A stretch of 64,000 bases of DNA from Shimia sp. SK013 (lineage in GTDB: Bacteria > Pseudomonadota > Alphaproteobacteria > Rhodobacterales > Rhodobacteraceae), in NCBI RefSeq assembly GCF_001292625.1, contig NZ_LAJH01000016.1, positions 1-64,000 of the forward strand. Direction: 5' to 3'. Below, piece after piece: positions 15,781 to 24,891 of the stretch. The notes beneath the pieces were generated by a model. The model saw nothing but the letters and a program-made list of their open reading frames with translations. It ran no database searches and was not told the DNA's origin. Made by a program: the position numbers and the translations under genes. Within the stretch, counting starts at the first letter, position 1. Every line of letters starts with the position of its first letter.

Positions 15781-16707
15781 ATGATTCTTTGCTGTGGCGA
15801 AGCCCTGATCGACATGATTCCGACAGCCGCGACACCGGGCCAAACGGCCTTCGTTCCGCATAGCGGCGGATCGGTGTTTAATACTGCCATCGCTTTGGGG
15901 CGTTTGGATGTTCCCACCGGCTTTCTCAGCGGGGTCAGCACGGACACATTTGGACAACAGCTCTGCACCGATCTGGCCGCCAGCAAAGTGTCTACCGAAC
16001 ATCTCATCCGGAGCGAAAACCTGACAACGTTGGCAATTGTCCATCTCAAAGACGGCAGCGCGACTTATTCCTTCTACGATGAAAACTCCGCTGGTCGGAT
16101 GATTCTGGCTGAGGATCTGCCGCCGCTTCCTGACGACATTCAGGCGCTATATTTTGGTGGCATCAGCCTCGCGGCAGAGCCCGCGGCGGACACATATGCA
16201 ACCTTGTTGGCGCGCGAGGGGCAAAACCGGCTGGTGATGCTTGATCCAAATATTCGCCCCGATTTCATCAAGGACGAAGCTCGATATCGTGACCGTTTGG
16301 CCGCAATGTTTAAGCACACCGACATTGTCAAAACGTCTGATGAAGACCTTGATTGGCTGATCCCAGATCAGCCCGACTTGAATACCCAGGTCGAAGCGTT
16401 GCTGTCCAAAGGCTCAAAGGTGGTCATTGTTACGCGGGGCGCTGAAGGGGCGACGGCCTTTACCCGGCACGGCACAACCAGCGTGCCGGCGCCCTCTGTC
16501 GAGGTGCGCGACACTGTTGGGGCCGGTGACACGTTTAATGCCGGCTTCTTGGCCGGTTTGGCCGATCTGGGATGCTTGGCGTCTGACGAAGACAAGCTGA
16601 CGTCGCCGGACTGCCTCGTAGGGGCGCTGACTTTTGGTGCGGCTGTCGCAGCCCACACCGTCAGCCGTGCTGGGGCAAATCCGCCTTGGCGCAACGAGCT
16701 GTCTTGA
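15781..16707 (+). CDS. PfkB-family carbohydrate kinase (fructokinase-like)
   Basis: A 308-residue PfkB/ribokinase-family kinase, started at the ATG at 15781 because MILCCGEALIDMIP is the usual N-terminus. A longer frame from 15733 adds residues without family likeness. The substrate-binding motif GGSVFNTAIALGRL is near residues 29-42. The C-terminal signature DTVGAGDTFNAGFLAGL near 245-261 contains the catalytic Asp and the anion hole. Fructokinase is the closest match in style, and 2-keto-3-deoxygluconate kinase is an alternative. It has no sugar genes beside it and stands alone between pcaQ and an opposing sensor kinase. Confidence 0.82.
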   Translation: MILCCGEALIDMIPTAATPGQTAFVPHSGGSVFNTAIALGRLDVPTGFLSGVSTDTFGQQLCTDLAASKVSTEHLIRSENLTTLAIVHLKDGSATYSFYDENSAGRMILAEDLPPLPDDIQALYFGGISLAAEPAADTYATLLAREGQNRLVMLDPNIRPDFIKDEARYRDRLAAMFKHTDIVKTSDEDLDWLIPDQPDLNTQVEALLSKGSKVVIVTRGAEGATAFTRHGTTSVPAPSVEVRDTVGAGDTFNAGFLAGLADLGCLASDEDKLTSPDCLVGALTFGAAVAAHTVSRAGANPPWRNELS

Positions 16708-16716
16708 CCTCTTGCC

Positions 16717-18966
16717 TCAAGCGGCGTCCGAACGACTTGCCTTGGCACTTTGAAAAGTCGCGATCCATGAAAGAAACTCTGATTTTCGGATCGGCTTTGT
16801 CAAAAAGTCGTCCATGCCGGCCTGCAAACAAGCCTGTCTTTCGTCATCAAAGGCATGGGCCGTCAGCGCCACGATCCTGGGTTGCACCATGGTCAGCTTG
16901 CGAATTTCCTGCGTTGCTTCGATCCCACCCATGCGCGGCATCGACATGTCCATGAACACGAGATCAAATCCGCCGCGCGTGGCTTTTTCCAACCCGTCCA
17001 AGCCATCTACTGCGTACTCGACTTCAACCGGTTGATCCTTCAGGTATCTACTCAACAAGAAGCGATTGGTTTTGTTGTCCTCGACAATCAATATCGACAG
17101 CCCACTGTCCAACGTGATTTGCCCTTCGCGCTCTACTGGTTGGGCCTGCAGCGCAAGCTCATCTGCGGTCTGCTCGATTGCCTCGACAGGAACCCGCACA
17201 CTAAATGTCGACCCCATTCCAAGCTCGGAGGTCACGACAACCTCACCACCCATCGCCTGCACGATGTGGCGCGAAATGGACAATCCAAGCCCACTGCCAC
17301 CAAATCGACGCGTTGTAGATGCCTCAGCCTGAGTAAAGTGATCGAAAATCCGATCCAGCTTGTCTTGCGCAATGCCGATCCCACTGTCGCGCACGTCAAA
17401 ACACATACAGCCATCTGCATCCGCAAAGAGCCGCAGCGACACACCTCCGGTTTCGGTAAATTTTATGGCGTTTCCGATGATGTTCGTTGCCACTTGCCGG
17501 ATGCGCCCATCATCCCCCCAAACTCTACCCGGCAAATCCGGCGAAATGCTTAGATCCAACGTCAGGTCTTTGGCGCGCGCCATCGGAGTCAGCAAATCCA
17601 CGGTTTCCCGAAAGCAAGCCTCGGGCGAAAATGCAACGGCGTGCAATTCCATGCGACCGGCATCCAGTTTCGACAAATCGAGGATGTCATTAATGATGGC
17701 CATCAAGGACATAGAAGATCCGCGAATGGTATCTGCAAACCGGCGTTGTTCATCGTCCAGTTCAGTCTCTGCAAGCAAATCTGCCATGCCCATCACGCCA
17801 CTTAGCGGCGTGCGGATTTCATGACTCATATTTGCAAGAAATTCTGCTTTTGCTTTAGCCCCGGCCTCGGCCAAGGCTCGCGCTTCATCCCGTTCACGCG
17901 CAATTTTCCGCGCTTCGGTCACATCTCGTTCAATCGTCACAATGAATTCAATCGCACCGTCTTCATCGCGGATGGGAAACAGGTTCACATCAACCCAAAA
18001 CTGGCTGCCGTCCTTGCGCAGGCTTTGCACCTCTCCGCGGAACAGAGTTCCCTGTTTCACCGCACGGTCTATTGAATCATCTGCAAGCAACTCCGGCTTG
18101 CTCTGAGTCAGTAGTGCGGCAACATTTTGGCCGATCGCTTCTTTGGATGTATACCCTGTGCTTCGCTCAAATGCCTCGTTTACCCATACGATCTCACGAT
18201 CCGTATTTGTGATAATTACTGTGTCGTTTGCTTTTTGTGTAACCTGTGAGAGACGCCCCATTTCTGCTTGCTGGCGAGCCATACGCGCATTGGCGAGCTT
18301 CAAATCTTCCCGACTGCGAAACAGCGCTCGGTTGACACTGTGATTAACCATGCCCGCCTTTGAAAAGGTATAAAGCATGTAAATCATGCACCCCAACAAC
18401 ATCACCGTCGCCGGGTTTGCCAACGTGTCCAGCTCCCAAGTTCCGGACAAGATCCTTTCAACCAAGAGCATCACGGCTGGTGTCGCGCCGTGAATCGTCA
18501 GACGGGTTGCCCCAACCGTAAGGTTTTGCGGCAACACCATAGCAGCGTTCACTGCGCCCAAACCAATACACCCAACCACAAAAACAATGTCTGGATTTTC
18601 TATGGTGAAAAAATAGAAAGCGGGCGCAAAGGCAAATCCTACTCCCTGCGCGATTCCCCCAATCAAAGCGATTTTCTGCGCCTTTCGCACCTGCCCTGCC
18701 AACGACAATGGACTCGCATAGCGTCGGAGCAAGAACACGTCCAAAAGATCAGACGAAACCAACAAAGCAAAAGCGGCAAGACTCAGCTGAAATCCAATTG
18801 AGCCATAAGCCACAACACAGCCAAAGACGTACAAAAGCATACGCACGCGAGTGCGTTTCACCCTGTCCGTCACATAAATATCCAGCTGTTCTTTGTCGCG
18901 CCGAGTTGCGGCAATGGCATCTTGAATGGAACGCGGGGCGCCATCTGAGGTGTTCTGAGGTCTCAT
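16717..18966 (-). CDS. hybrid PAS sensor histidine kinase with receiver domain
   Basis: A 749-residue membrane protein. Residues 45-215 contain about six hydrophobic helices forming an integral membrane input region. A PAS domain follows (about 240-360, with WVNEAFERSTGYTSKEAIG and a PAC-like FIVTIERDVTEARK). A short coiled coil leads to the HisKA domain with the H-box NMSHEIRTPLSG near residue 395. The ATPase has DSGIGIAQDKLDRIFDHF and GGSGLGLSISRHI, and a C-terminal receiver domain (about 615-735) has the phosphorylated Asp in FMDMSMPRMGG and a Lys in FLTKPIRK. No HPt or response-regulator gene is adjacent, so the phosphate acceptor is unknown. It is convergent with the kinase gene, with 9 bases between the stops. 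Confidence 0.92.
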   Translation of the reverse strand: MRPQNTSDGAPRSIQDAIAATRRDKEQLDIYVTDRVKRTRVRMLLYVFGCVVAYGSIGFQLSLAAFALLVSSDLLDVFLLRRYASPLSLAGQVRKAQKIALIGGIAQGVGFAFAPAFYFFTIENPDIVFVVGCIGLGAVNAAMVLPQNLTVGATRLTIHGATPAVMLLVERILSGTWELDTLANPATVMLLGCMIYMLYTFSKAGMVNHSVNRALFRSREDLKLANARMARQQAEMGRLSQVTQKANDTVIITNTDREIVWVNEAFERSTGYTSKEAIGQNVAALLTQSKPELLADDSIDRAVKQGTLFRGEVQSLRKDGSQFWVDVNLFPIRDEDGAIEFIVTIERDVTEARKIARERDEARALAEAGAKAKAEFLANMSHEIRTPLSGVMGMADLLAETELDDEQRRFADTIRGSSMSLMAIINDILDLSKLDAGRMELHAVAFSPEACFRETVDLLTPMARAKDLTLDLSISPDLPGRVWGDDGRIRQVATNIIGNAIKFTETGGVSLRLFADADGCMCFDVRDSGIGIAQDKLDRIFDHFTQAEASTTRRFGGSGLGLSISRHIVQAMGGEVVVTSELGMGSTFSVRVPVEAIEQTADELALQAQPVEREGQITLDSGLSILIVEDNKTNRFLLSRYLKDQPVEVEYAVDGLDGLEKATRGGFDLVFMDMSMPRMGGIEATQEIRKLTMVQPRIVALTAHAFDDERQACLQAGMDDFLTKPIRKSEFLSWIATFQSAKASRSDAA

Positions 18967-19114
18967 GTCGGTCTAAGTCGCTTGTGCGTTGCGGATACTC
19001 AGAATGTTGTGACTCTATAGGGGTTTACAATTGGTTCACAGCCAACAAAAATCATCCGGTCAAAGTGCATCAAATGCCCCGAAATTTCACTTCTAACTTC
19101 TTCCTCAAGGCGCC

Positions 19115-20092
19115 TCAGGTCGCCGCGGCGCGCCCTTCCATCCTTCTGAAAAGCGCCCGCTGATAAATGCCACGCCAACCGCTTTGTGGCGACCTCATAA
19201 ACCAACTGTCCCGCAAGTCCCACGCTGCGGTCAGCTGATCCATTAGCTGCGGATTGGTGAACCCGTTCATGCCGCTGCCGGGATAGGTCGTCACTTCGTT
19301 GAACCAGTACTGATCCTCCGCCGCCATAAAGTCGAGCCGGAAATAGTCATGATCCGCACTCACTCGCCGCGCGACCTCCAGTGTTTCTTTGACCACGTCG
19401 CTTGGTTGCCAATCCTTATCCATGGGTGCAGGTCCGTTCAGCATATAAAGGTCAATGCGATCCAGATTGGCAGCGAAATAGCCCAGCTGGCGCGACCCGT
19501 CGGCAATCTGCCGGTGTGATCCAATGCATAAAACTCTGCCGCGGCTGCAGTGCACATTGAAATTATATGGCGACAGCCCTTCGTCAAACGACAGCCGCTT
19601 CTCAACCAAAATTTGTGGCGGGATGTCTCTATAGCCCCACTCGCCCAGCTTTTTGCCATAGCGTTTGGTCATCCAGTTGACCGTGCGCTCCTCCACCATT
19701 TCCCGAGTGGAGTGCCCTTCGATCCAGAAGTAATTGCGCCCCGAGCCGTTGTTGCCCTTGATGACGTAGTCTTCGGTCAAAAGCTCATCCGGCAGCCCCA
19801 GTGGATCGGGCCCATGCCAAACCATCGGCACCAGCGCCACGTCGGGCTCGCGTTCCGCAAACCAATCCCGTACCAAAACCTTGTCGTTCAAAATTGTTAA
19901 TTCTGGATCGTGATCAAACAGCTTTCGCCAAAACACTTTACCGTTGTAAGTCTCCGGCAACACCAGTTGCGGCAGGCTGCGCCGAAAATGGTAATTTTTG
20001 CTGATGGCCTGCCACTCGCGCAAACACACGGCCCAAGTCACCACATAAAGAACGACCCAATCGCTCAAGGCTCTCAGCCGAATACCAATCAT
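19115..20092 (-). CDS. TupA-like ATP-grasp protein
   Basis: The protein is 325 residues from the ATG at 20092, which has a GGGAG ribosome-binding site. A TTG-started frame from 20161 overlaps the upstream gene. The sequence resembles the TupA-like ATP-grasp family (PF14305): a cationic start, PETYNGKVFWRKLFDHDPELTILNDK split into strands, the nucleotide-binding VIKGNNGSGRNYFW segment, then LDRIDLYMLNG, DYFRLDFMAAEDQYWFNEVT (split metal/ATP residues) and a C-terminal tail. Members are thought to ligate or modify cell-surface polymers, with substrates mostly unknown. It is downstream of the MttB-family gene on the same strand, and its ribosome-binding site is buried in a predicted hairpin. Confidence 0.7.
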   Translation of the reverse strand: MIGIRLRALSDWVVLYVVTWAVCLREWQAISKNYHFRRSLPQLVLPETYNGKVFWRKLFDHDPELTILNDKVLVRDWFAEREPDVALVPMVWHGPDPLGLPDELLTEDYVIKGNNGSGRNYFWIEGHSTREMVEERTVNWMTKRYGKKLGEWGYRDIPPQILVEKRLSFDEGLSPYNFNVHCSRGRVLCIGSHRQIADGSRQLGYFAANLDRIDLYMLNGPAPMDKDWQPSDVVKETLEVARRVSADHDYFRLDFMAAEDQYWFNEVTTYPGSGMNGFTNPQLMDQLTAAWDLRDSWFMRSPQSGWRGIYQRALFRRMEGRAAAT

Positions 20093-20100
20093 AAGCTTAT

Positions 20101-20129
20101 CTCCCACAGTCCACCCATTTGTGTGGGAG
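20101..20129 (-). promoter_or_regulatory. hairpin that sequesters the ribosome-binding site of the ATP-grasp gene
   Basis: A perfect 8-bp inverted repeat (CTCCCACA and TGTGGGAG, 13-base loop) lies just before the ATG at 20092. In the minus-strand RNA the 3' arm contains the GGGAG that should serve as the ribosome-binding site. No T-tract follows, so a plain terminator after the MttB-family gene is less likely. Confidence 0.6.
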
Positions 20130-20157
20130 CATAACCCCTTGATGTCAAAATTTTTGC

Positions 20158-21705
20158 TCAAAACTCTTGATTGAGCGCATCCGCAGCCGGAATTTCTCGC
20201 TCCCGCCGTGCGATATAGTCCAGCAAGGCGTCGTTCACGCCGCAGTCCAGCCTTGGCTCCTCATAGGCTTGCAACAACTGCTTGGCGTGATCGAGCGCCC
20301 GCTTGGTGATCTCCACGCTACCCTCGGCCGCCCATTGCTCTATCGAGTTGTTGTCAAACATCTCCGGCATGAAAAACGCCTCTTGGAAGTTCTCATGCGT
20401 GTGTGGATGCCCAAGGTAATGCCCCCCCGGCCCCACATCCGGCACCGCCGCCAATGCTTCGTCAAAATCACCCCACTTCACGCCTTCGGCCATGCGGTAA
20501 GCCATTGCGCATTGCTCCGCGTCAACGATGAACTTCGCAACTGAACAATGCATGCCTGCCTCGTTCCACCCGGCGCTGTGCCAGATGTAATTCGCCCCTG
20601 CGTGCATCACGGAACTGAGCGTTGTGGCGCTCTCATAACCGGCTTGCGCATCAAACGTCTTGGCCCCACCAAGCGTGTTTGATGTCCGCCACGGCACCCC
20701 ATAATGGCGCGCCATTTGACCAATCATAAAGTTCATCAGGCTGATTTCCGGCGTGCCCGCCATCGGCGCGCCGCTCTTCATGCTCACCGTCGACAAATAG
20801 TGCCCATAGATCGCAGGGCACCCTTTGCGAATGACCTGCGTATAGGCCAAAGCACTCAGCGCTTCGGCGTTTAACTGCGCCACCGACGCGGCCACGCTGG
20901 CGGGCGTGTTGGCCCCACCCAACACAAAAGGCGAACACAACACAGGTTGATTACGTCGGCAAAACGCGCGCATCGCACCCAGCATGGTTTCGTCCCAAAC
21001 CAAAGGGCTATTGCCGTTGCAGTTGCCGGTCGTAACTGGGTTTTCTTCGATAAAGTCGTCACCAAATAGGATCGCGCACATGTCCAACACATCTTCGGCG
21101 TTCTTTGGACTGGTGGTCATTCCCATGAACATTTTGTCGGAATACTTCATCGACGAATAGGTGATACGCAGATGTCGCTGGCTGATCGGATGATCGTATG
21201 GCTCCACGATGTGATGTGCCGAACTGTGCAAAGCCGGCATCATGTGGCTTAGCTTGTGAAACATCGCCAGATCATCAAGCATCGGATTGCGCCGCACATC
21301 ATCCAAATCACGCAAAAAGGGCGCGCCAGTCATCGGAACAAACACCGACTTATTGCCTCCCAAGTCGACATTATTGTCAGGATTTCGGGCGTGATAAGTG
21401 AATGTTTCAGGGATCGTCGAAATCAGCTCGCGCACCAAACCCCGATCCAGAAAAACGGTCTCTCCGACGACCTTGGCGCCAACCTTTCGCCAGTCCGCCA
21501 ACGCGATGTCATCGCGAAAAACGACACCGACATTTTCCAGAATGTCCATTGATGCCGCGTCGATCCGTTCAACCTGCGACCCGTCCATGACCTCGCAAAC
21601 CGGCAATCGATTTGTGAGCCCCGGCAGCATAGTAAAATCAAAAGCGGTCCGCGCAGCACGACGGGCGCTACGTCCACCTGACCGGCGACGTGTGTCCAAA
21701 GCCAT
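20158..21705 (-). CDS. MttB-family (non-pyrrolysine) trimethylamine methyltransferase homologue
   Basis: A 515-residue member of the MttB superfamily, started at the ATG at 21705, which has an AAGGAGAGG ribosome-binding site. Core motifs are visible: an N-terminal VCEVMDGSQVERIDAASMDILENVGV segment (split), VFVPMTGAPFLRDLDDVRR, MGMTTSPKNAEDVLDM, GNCNGNSPLVWDETML and GAKTFDAQAGYESATTLSS. The frame contains no in-frame stop, so it is not a pyrrolysine enzyme. Related non-Pyl proteins demethylate glycine betaine, proline betaine or carnitine and pass the methyl group to a corrinoid protein. No corrinoid protein gene is in the window. The gene lies about 3 kb from a betaine/hydroxyproline catabolic cluster, which makes a quaternary amine a reasonable substrate guess. 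Confidence 0.85.
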   Translation of the reverse strand: MALDTRRRSGGRSARRAARTAFDFTMLPGLTNRLPVCEVMDGSQVERIDAASMDILENVGVVFRDDIALADWRKVGAKVVGETVFLDRGLVRELISTIPETFTYHARNPDNNVDLGGNKSVFVPMTGAPFLRDLDDVRRNPMLDDLAMFHKLSHMMPALHSSAHHIVEPYDHPISQRHLRITYSSMKYSDKMFMGMTTSPKNAEDVLDMCAILFGDDFIEENPVTTGNCNGNSPLVWDETMLGAMRAFCRRNQPVLCSPFVLGGANTPASVAASVAQLNAEALSALAYTQVIRKGCPAIYGHYLSTVSMKSGAPMAGTPEISLMNFMIGQMARHYGVPWRTSNTLGGAKTFDAQAGYESATTLSSVMHAGANYIWHSAGWNEAGMHCSVAKFIVDAEQCAMAYRMAEGVKWGDFDEALAAVPDVGPGGHYLGHPHTHENFQEAFFMPEMFDNNSIEQWAAEGSVEITKRALDHAKQLLQAYEEPRLDCGVNDALLDYIARREREIPAADALNQEF

Positions 21706-21872
21706 TTGGCCTCTCCTTCAACGTGAGTGTGTTAATGAGAAGTTAGCGACCAAAGTGGCGTGTGTTTTCCCTAATTACGAACTGGGGTTGCAAGAAACGA
21801 CATTGCGCGGAAAGTGCGCCACAACCCAAATAGCCGTGCCAAAATTTGCACATGTCCCGCTCGAGCAAGAAT

Positions 21873-23657
21873 TCACTCCCAGACAAACGGAGCCAAGGCC
21901 TCAATACCATCCATCCAGTGTCGGAAGAACAGCAGTTGGCCGGCGTCCTCGTAAATACGAAAATCTATCCAGTCGTAGTCGCGTTGGAACTCGTCCAAAG
22001 TCTCCGGCGGCACCATCGGATCCTGAAGGCCGTTCAGAAAGGTGATTGGGATCTGACCGCGCAAAGCTTCAAGGTCGGCACGCCAGTCGCCGAACATGCC
22101 ACCGGTGAGGATGCGGGAGAACGCCTCGTGCGCCGAATGCTCTTTGGAAAGGGATACTTGAGAACCGACTGCCAAAGCTTCAAACACCTCGGGGATTTCA
22201 AACGTTGCGACATCGGCCTCCGAGGCGCCGTAAACCGCGTTCAGAAACCCGTGTTTGCCGATCCGGCGGGCCAAGAAAAACCCCGACTTGACCATGAACG
22301 GCAAAAGATGCGGCGTGTATTTCGCGCCTGCCAGAATAAACCGGTGCCATTTATCCATCCGCTCATACGCTTCGCGATCTCTCAATGGCAACGCCCCGGC
22401 GGTGCACACAAGCGCCGTGAACCTATCTGGAAAGTGTCGCGCAAACTGTACTGCGTAGTAAGATTCCGCCGCCAACGTCAGCAAGGGACAACGGCGCACC
22501 CCTTCGGCGTCAAGGATCGCGACAACATCGCCAAGCATCGCCAGATCATAGTTTTCACTTCGAGGCAGCGGATCGGAAAATCCGTATCCCGCACGTATCG
22601 GAACGATGATCCGCCAGCCGCGCTTGCGGGCCTCGGCCTCTGCGGAGGCAGGCCACCGCGTAAGACCATACGTTAAAGGTAAATACAGAACCGCAGGTCC
22701 CTGTGACGCCCCTAGAATCAAGTAATCCAGACGCCTGCCGTCCGGACGGGCTAAGGTCTTGAACTCCTGTGGCTCCAAGGACGCGCCTCCACCGCTTGGC
22801 GGCTGTGAGGAGCCGGACGCCGACAAAGCAGGGCTTGCCATATCAACGACCGACAGTGCGAGGCGGACAAGATCGACCTGCGACTGGGTTTCGGTCTTGG
22901 ACATTATCGCCTTGATTTGCGATCGGATCGTGTCCACCGAACGTCCTCGGCGCGCGCCTATCTCCGCGAGCGACCCACACTCAACCAAACCGCAAAGGAC
23001 ATCTGCCTCGGCCCGCGTCAGGCCAAACGCGTCACGCAAAATCTCTTTTCCGTCCTCAGGGAAAAACAACTCGTTGGCAGCCGCCAGGACCATCGGCGTG
23101 CCTTCAGAAGTCTGACATCTCTGCAATCGCAAGATCAGAAATTTCCTCTCTTCTTGCGCAGGAATGCGCAGGATGGCCGTAGGTTCACCTTTGCCCGACA
23201 GAAGCCCCGCCACAGCATTGCAAAGAACCGAGGCTTCGGCGTCCATGACGTTAAGTTGACTTAACGAGGCTTGCTCAACGATCCCGAAAGTTCCCCGCGC
23301 CGCAGTGTTTGCGGCTCGGACCCGCAAAGTTCCGTCCACCAAGAAAGCAGGCACACGATTGAAAGGCCGCAGGATTTGGTCGAGTTCATCATGTGCTCCC
23401 GAGCTTTCCACAAGGTCCAGAAACCTGCTGGCCCGTTGAAAGTGGCTGGTGATGACTTGGTTGTCCATTAGATGCGGGGCCGCAAAGTCGGCTTCGCTGC
23501 GCAACGGCCCCATTGCGTCTTCCCACAGGTCAAGAAGGGCTTCGTACCGCGTCGGGTCTAGCGCAACATCATACAAGCGTTCAATTGCCGCGTCCCAGGT
23601 TTGTTCAGGCAACGAAGGACGTTGCTGGTTCGTCTCTGAGACATCCCCATCAGTCAT
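21873..23657 (-). CDS. LuxR-type HTH fused to an alpha/beta-hydrolase
   Basis: A 594-residue protein started at the ATG at 23657 (a TTG precedes it). Residues 1-190 resemble a sensory region with a weak PAS-like core (FLVDGTLRVRAANTAARG). Residues 210-270 hold a LuxR-type HTH (FGLTRAEADVLCGLVECGSLAEIGARRGRSVDTIRSQIK read in pieces). From about residue 300 an alpha/beta-hydrolase follows, with the acyl region VLYLPLTYG, the nucleophile-elbow region LTLAAESYYAVQFARHF and a C-terminal NGLQDPMVPPET. The elbow reads AAESYYA rather than GxSxG, so hydrolytic activity is uncertain and the domain may instead sense a ligand. It precedes the MttB-family gene by 167 bases on the same strand and may regulate it. 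Confidence 0.72.
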   Translation of the reverse strand: MTDGDVSETNQQRPSLPEQTWDAAIERLYDVALDPTRYEALLDLWEDAMGPLRSEADFAAPHLMDNQVITSHFQRASRFLDLVESSGAHDELDQILRPFNRVPAFLVDGTLRVRAANTAARGTFGIVEQASLSQLNVMDAEASVLCNAVAGLLSGKGEPTAILRIPAQEERKFLILRLQRCQTSEGTPMVLAAANELFFPEDGKEILRDAFGLTRAEADVLCGLVECGSLAEIGARRGRSVDTIRSQIKAIMSKTETQSQVDLVRLALSVVDMASPALSASGSSQPPSGGGASLEPQEFKTLARPDGRRLDYLILGASQGPAVLYLPLTYGLTRWPASAEAEARKRGWRIIVPIRAGYGFSDPLPRSENYDLAMLGDVVAILDAEGVRRCPLLTLAAESYYAVQFARHFPDRFTALVCTAGALPLRDREAYERMDKWHRFILAGAKYTPHLLPFMVKSGFFLARRIGKHGFLNAVYGASEADVATFEIPEVFEALAVGSQVSLSKEHSAHEAFSRILTGGMFGDWRADLEALRGQIPITFLNGLQDPMVPPETLDEFQRDYDWIDFRIYEDAGQLLFFRHWMDGIEALAPFVWE

Positions 23658-23905
23658 CAATTTTCACAATCAGCTAAGAATTCAAATACAAATAGTCCGA
23701 GAAATAATTTGCCCACAGTCACCATTTTCGTGGACTGATCAAGTCATAATTCCTCTACTTGAAACCTGCCGATGACACGAACTATCGGCGCGAAACCGTT
23801 TTTTTTAGGATGGGTTCTGCTAGGTGACCAAATCCGCCCTCCGTTGTCTTTAATCTCACGGCAGGTTGCGTTTTAGGAAAGCTCACAGCGAGGCGTAAGC
23901 CTCCC
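23658..23905. other. intergenic between two minus-strand regulators
   Basis: A 248-base spacer between the LysR gene end and the LuxR-hydrolase start. It should contain the promoter of the LuxR-hydrolase gene near its left end. No gene or clear motif stands out. Confidence 0.35.
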
Positions 23906-24775
23906 TCAAGTCCAGTCAGACTGAAGCAACAAGTTAGCAAAATCTTGCAACACATTGGGAAACCGCGCCCGCTGACTAATAAGAAGGGACACCGTCCGCC
24001 TATCGTTCAAGCCATCGATGGCGCGAAAACTCAGCTTACCTGACAAATTTGACGCCACACTTTTCGGAAGGATAGTCACCCAGTTGTTGGTCTGCGCCAT
24101 GGCGATAAGTGAGTGTGTGTTGTGGACCGTAAGTTTAGCGTCAGCCAGCGCGTATCTCACGGCCGCTAAGTCTATATGACCGCAAAGCTTGTTACTCATG
24201 AACGGGTGCTCGAAAACCTCTTGAAGAGTTGGCGGTTTTGTTCGGAGAGCCAACGGATGATCGGCGCCGCACAGCAGCCCGAATGAATCCTCAAAAAGAG
24301 TGATGCATTCAACATCGTTTAGCGACTGGTTGCCCGATGCAATTCCGATGTCCGCTTTGCCATTCAAAAGCGCCTCAGCAACCATGGCGCTGTCCATGTC
24401 TCTCAACTCAACTTTGAGATGGGGATGTAAATCCATGAGAGAAGCGATGGACCGGGGCAATGCGAGCCCCGCTGCGGAAGGGATTGACGCCACTTTGATC
24501 AAACCTTGCGGAGCTTTCGCCGCACTTTCGATTGAGGTCACCGTTTCGTCGAATTGGCGCAACTGAATCTGCGCTAGGCGAAAAACTTCCAACCCAAGCG
24601 GCGTGAGTTTGTTTTTACGTTCTGTCTCAAAAAGCCGAGCGCCAAGATGCGCCTCCAATTGCTTCAACGACATAGACAGCGCGGATGGCGTGCGTCCTAG
24701 CCTTCCGGCCGCTTCCGACAAATTTCCCAACTGAGCAACAGTGCTAAAGCATCTCAACGCATCAATTTTCATCAT
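23906..24775 (-). CDS. LysR-family regulator, divergent from the KGSADH operon
   Basis: A 289-residue LysR protein. The winged HTH is at residues 4-62 (LSEAAGRLGRTPSALSMSLKQLE), and the effector domain begins near residue 92 (GLIKVASIPSAAGLALPRSI). It is divergent from the aldehyde-dehydrogenase/dipeptidase/BCCT operon beginning at 24892, with 116 bases between the start codons, and is therefore the prime candidate regulator. The ligand cannot be read from the sequence; a degradation intermediate of the operon's substrate is a natural guess. The frame begins with two Met codons in a row. Confidence 0.85.
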   Translation of the reverse strand: MMKIDALRCFSTVAQLGNLSEAAGRLGRTPSALSMSLKQLEAHLGARLFETERKNKLTPLGLEVFRLAQIQLRQFDETVTSIESAAKAPQGLIKVASIPSAAGLALPRSIASLMDLHPHLKVELRDMDSAMVAEALLNGKADIGIASGNQSLNDVECITLFEDSFGLLCGADHPLALRTKPPTLQEVFEHPFMSNKLCGHIDLAAVRYALADAKLTVHNTHSLIAMAQTNNWVTILPKSVASNLSGKLSFRAIDGLNDRRTVSLLISQRARFPNVLQDFANLLLQSDWT

Positions 24776-24891
24776 GACTTCAATTTTTCTGTAATTGAGT
24801 TAAGAAGTTTAAGTTTGACTGACATAAAGTAAGAAGTCCACGGTGTCTCATCAATCTGGGGTCTTTGCGGCCTTCACTAGGGGAACACAGT
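24776..24891. promoter_or_regulatory. divergent promoter region, LysR and KGSADH operon
   Basis: The spacer is AT-rich from 24776 to 24835 (runs of A and T with TTGAGTTAAGAAGTTTAAG), consistent with promoters and LysR binding. The GGATACA-type operator found farther on for the GntR regulon is absent here, which suggests separate control of this half of the cluster. Confidence 0.5.

Noticed and set aside
20158..21705. Pyrrolysine-encoding methyltransferase
   Set aside because: The MttB-family frame has no in-frame TAG and is uninterrupted over 515 codons, so it belongs to the non-pyrrolysine branch.
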